A stretch of 63,658 nucleotides of DNA from Clostridia bacterium (lineage in GTDB: Bacteria; Bacillota; Clostridia; Christensenellales; Borkfalkiaceae): contig JAFUKM010000014.1 in the NCBI GenBank assembly GCA_017473605.1, positions 1-63,658 on the forward strand, in the 5' to 3' direction. Position 1 is the first letter of the stretch. Each line of letters begins with the position of its first letter. The notes beneath the pieces are model-generated. The model was not told where the DNA came from, searched no databases, and was given only the letters and a program-made list of their open reading frames with translations. A program made the translations under genes and the position numbers. This document shows, in pieces, positions 62,794 to 63,658 of the stretch.

Positions 62794-63658
62794 GTTCAAA
62801 GAAATATTTGGCGAAGAAGCGGAAGAAATATATTCCGCGGCAGGCAGAGTGAACTTAATTGGCGAGCACGTAGATTATTGTGGCGGTAAAGTATTGCCTG
62901 CGGCATTGTCGTTATGTTGTCGCGTGGCGGTATGTAGAAACGGTACCAACATAATACGGATTGCGGCAACGACGATAGACGCCCGCGCGGAAATCGACCT
63001 TACGAAAACGGAAGAATATAAGGATTTGCCTTGGGGCGCGTATCAAGCGGGAGTAGCGGACGAATTGAAAAAGGCAGGGTATACCCTTGTCGGTTGCGAT
63101 ATTTTGTACGATTGCACGGTGCCGTTCGGTTCGGGGCTTTCGTCGTCGGCGGCAATCGAAGTGGCGACGGCGTACGCTTTGGCAAAACTCGGCGGGAATA
63201 AAATCGATAAAGTGGAGCTTGCAGTGCTTTCGCAAAAAGCGGAAAACAAGTATTGCGGCGTAAACTGCGGTATAATGGACCAATTCGCGTCGGCAAACGG
63301 CAAAAAGGACAATGCGGTTTTGCTCGATTGCGCTACGCTAAAATACGATTACGTGCCCTTAAATTTGAAAAATTGCGTATTGGTACTTGCAAATTGCAAC
63401 AAACCCCACAATCTTCGTGAGAGCAAGTATAACGAACGCCGAGAAGAAGTGGAAATCGCGCTTAACGTATTGAAAAAAGGCGGCTTGAAAGTAAACAATT
63501 TGTCGGAAGTAAAGCCTTGGGAATTGGAAGATTTCAAAGACGAATTGGGCGCAACGGTATACCGTAGAGCGAAGCACGTAACGAGCGAGTGTTTGCGCGT
63601 GGCGAGAAGCGTGGAAGCGTTAAAAACGGGAGATTTGGAGCAATTCGGCAGACTGTTG
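62783..63658 (+). CDS. galK: galactokinase (3' end outside the window)
   Basis: 292 codons are visible, running open to the window edge. The galactokinase signature is SAAGRVNLIGEHVDYCGGKVLP and the GHMP ATP-binding motif is VPFGSGLSSSAAIEVA. NCGIMDQFASANG and a C(K)PHNLRESKYNERR-like block follow. It phosphorylates galactose at C1 for the Leloir pathway. ATG 62783 is eight bases after AGGAG (ATG 62780 is also possible) and overlaps the end of the giant secreted protein, so the two are translationally linked. Confidence 0.94.
   Translation, partial: MKNKFKEIFGEEAEEIYSAAGRVNLIGEHVDYCGGKVLPAALSLCCRVAVCRNGTNIIRIAATTIDARAEIDLTKTEEYKDLPWGAYQAGVADELKKAGYTLVGCDILYDCTVPFGSGLSSSAAIEVATAYALAKLGGNKIDKVELAVLSQKAENKYCGVNCGIMDQFASANGKKDNAVLLDCATLKYDYVPLNLKNCVLVLANCNKPHNLRESKYNERREEVEIALNVLKKGGLKVNNLSEVKPWELEDFKDELGATVYRRAKHVTSECLRVARSVEALKTGDLEQFGRLL

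Overview
The window looks like chromosomal DNA of a member of the Bacillota, probably class Clostridia; a deep Christensenellales-like lineage is only a guess. The evidence is the large Alu-domain type SRP RNA, a T-box leader on thrS, a ytxC-type gene directly upstream of thrS, a yybP-ykoY (Mn2+) leader, the infC-rpmI-rplT cluster with a non-ATG infC start, the ecfA-ecfT-truA order, and strong TTGACA-17-TATAAT promoters with AGGAGG-type ribosome binding sites. Most of the window is ordinary, densely packed core genome; the two ends look accessory.

Layout. 1-4.1 kb: the end of an rRNA operon (5S), then an XRE regulator facing a lipoprotein gene, a ZIP metal transporter and two more lipoproteins. 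4.2-12.3 kb: a Y-family polymerase, SRP RNA (minus strand), an Mrp Fe-S carrier, a secreted ComEC-like MBL hydrolase, a fused EcfA1-EcfA2 ATPase with EcfT, TruA and a membrane protein. 12.5-21.6 kb: mnmE, a LysR regulator, lepA, an MGMT-like protein, hemW, a histidine phosphatase, a ketopantoate reductase-like gene and gltX. 21.6-26.2 kb: a PH-domain protein divergent from a MATE exporter, then glycogen phosphorylase. 26.3-32.5 kb: a complete phosphate regulon, pstS-pstCA-pstB-phoU-phoB-phoR, in which PstS is circularly permuted and PstC and PstA are one polypeptide. 32.6-41.1 kb: leuS broken into two overlapping frames on the minus strand, ytxC, T-box-thrS, infC-rpmI-rplT with an attenuator leader, a SpoU methyltransferase and yebC. 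41.2-44.1 kb: a yybP-ykoY riboswitch driving a P-type cation ATPase. 44.2-54.4 kb: an uncharacterised 645-residue repeat protein, RNase J, a trmR-trhP pair for tRNA wobble hydroxylation and methylation, asparaginase, an M29 aminopeptidase, and two linked COG0523-type GTPases, one with a tandemly duplicated His/Cys metal-binding segment. 54.5-63.7 kb: gdhA (minus), a decayed tRNA copy, tRNA-Arg(CCT), a surface-protein remnant, a giant secreted esterase plus heparinase/lyase-like protein, and galK, which runs off the end.

How the genes work together. Metal handling recurs: a ZIP transporter, a Mn2+-sensing leader with a P-type ATPase, and COG0523 GTPases with a His-rich store. Phosphate uptake and sensing are in one transcription unit. 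Translation and tRNA modification genes are dispersed through the core (mnmE, truA, trmR, trhP, gltX, leuS, thrS). At the right end a surface glycan-active enzyme overlaps galactokinase, which suggests harvesting of a galactose-containing glycan.

The most interesting items are the giant esterase/heparinase-like protein coupled to galK, the leuS break with its GTGA overlap, the duplicated His-rich GTPase with its partner, the repeat protein at 44.3 kb, the permuted PstS with fused PstCA, the tRNA remnant under its own promoter, and several genes that seem to be transcribed without a leader. No CRISPR array, insertion sequence, integrase or plasmid origin was seen.
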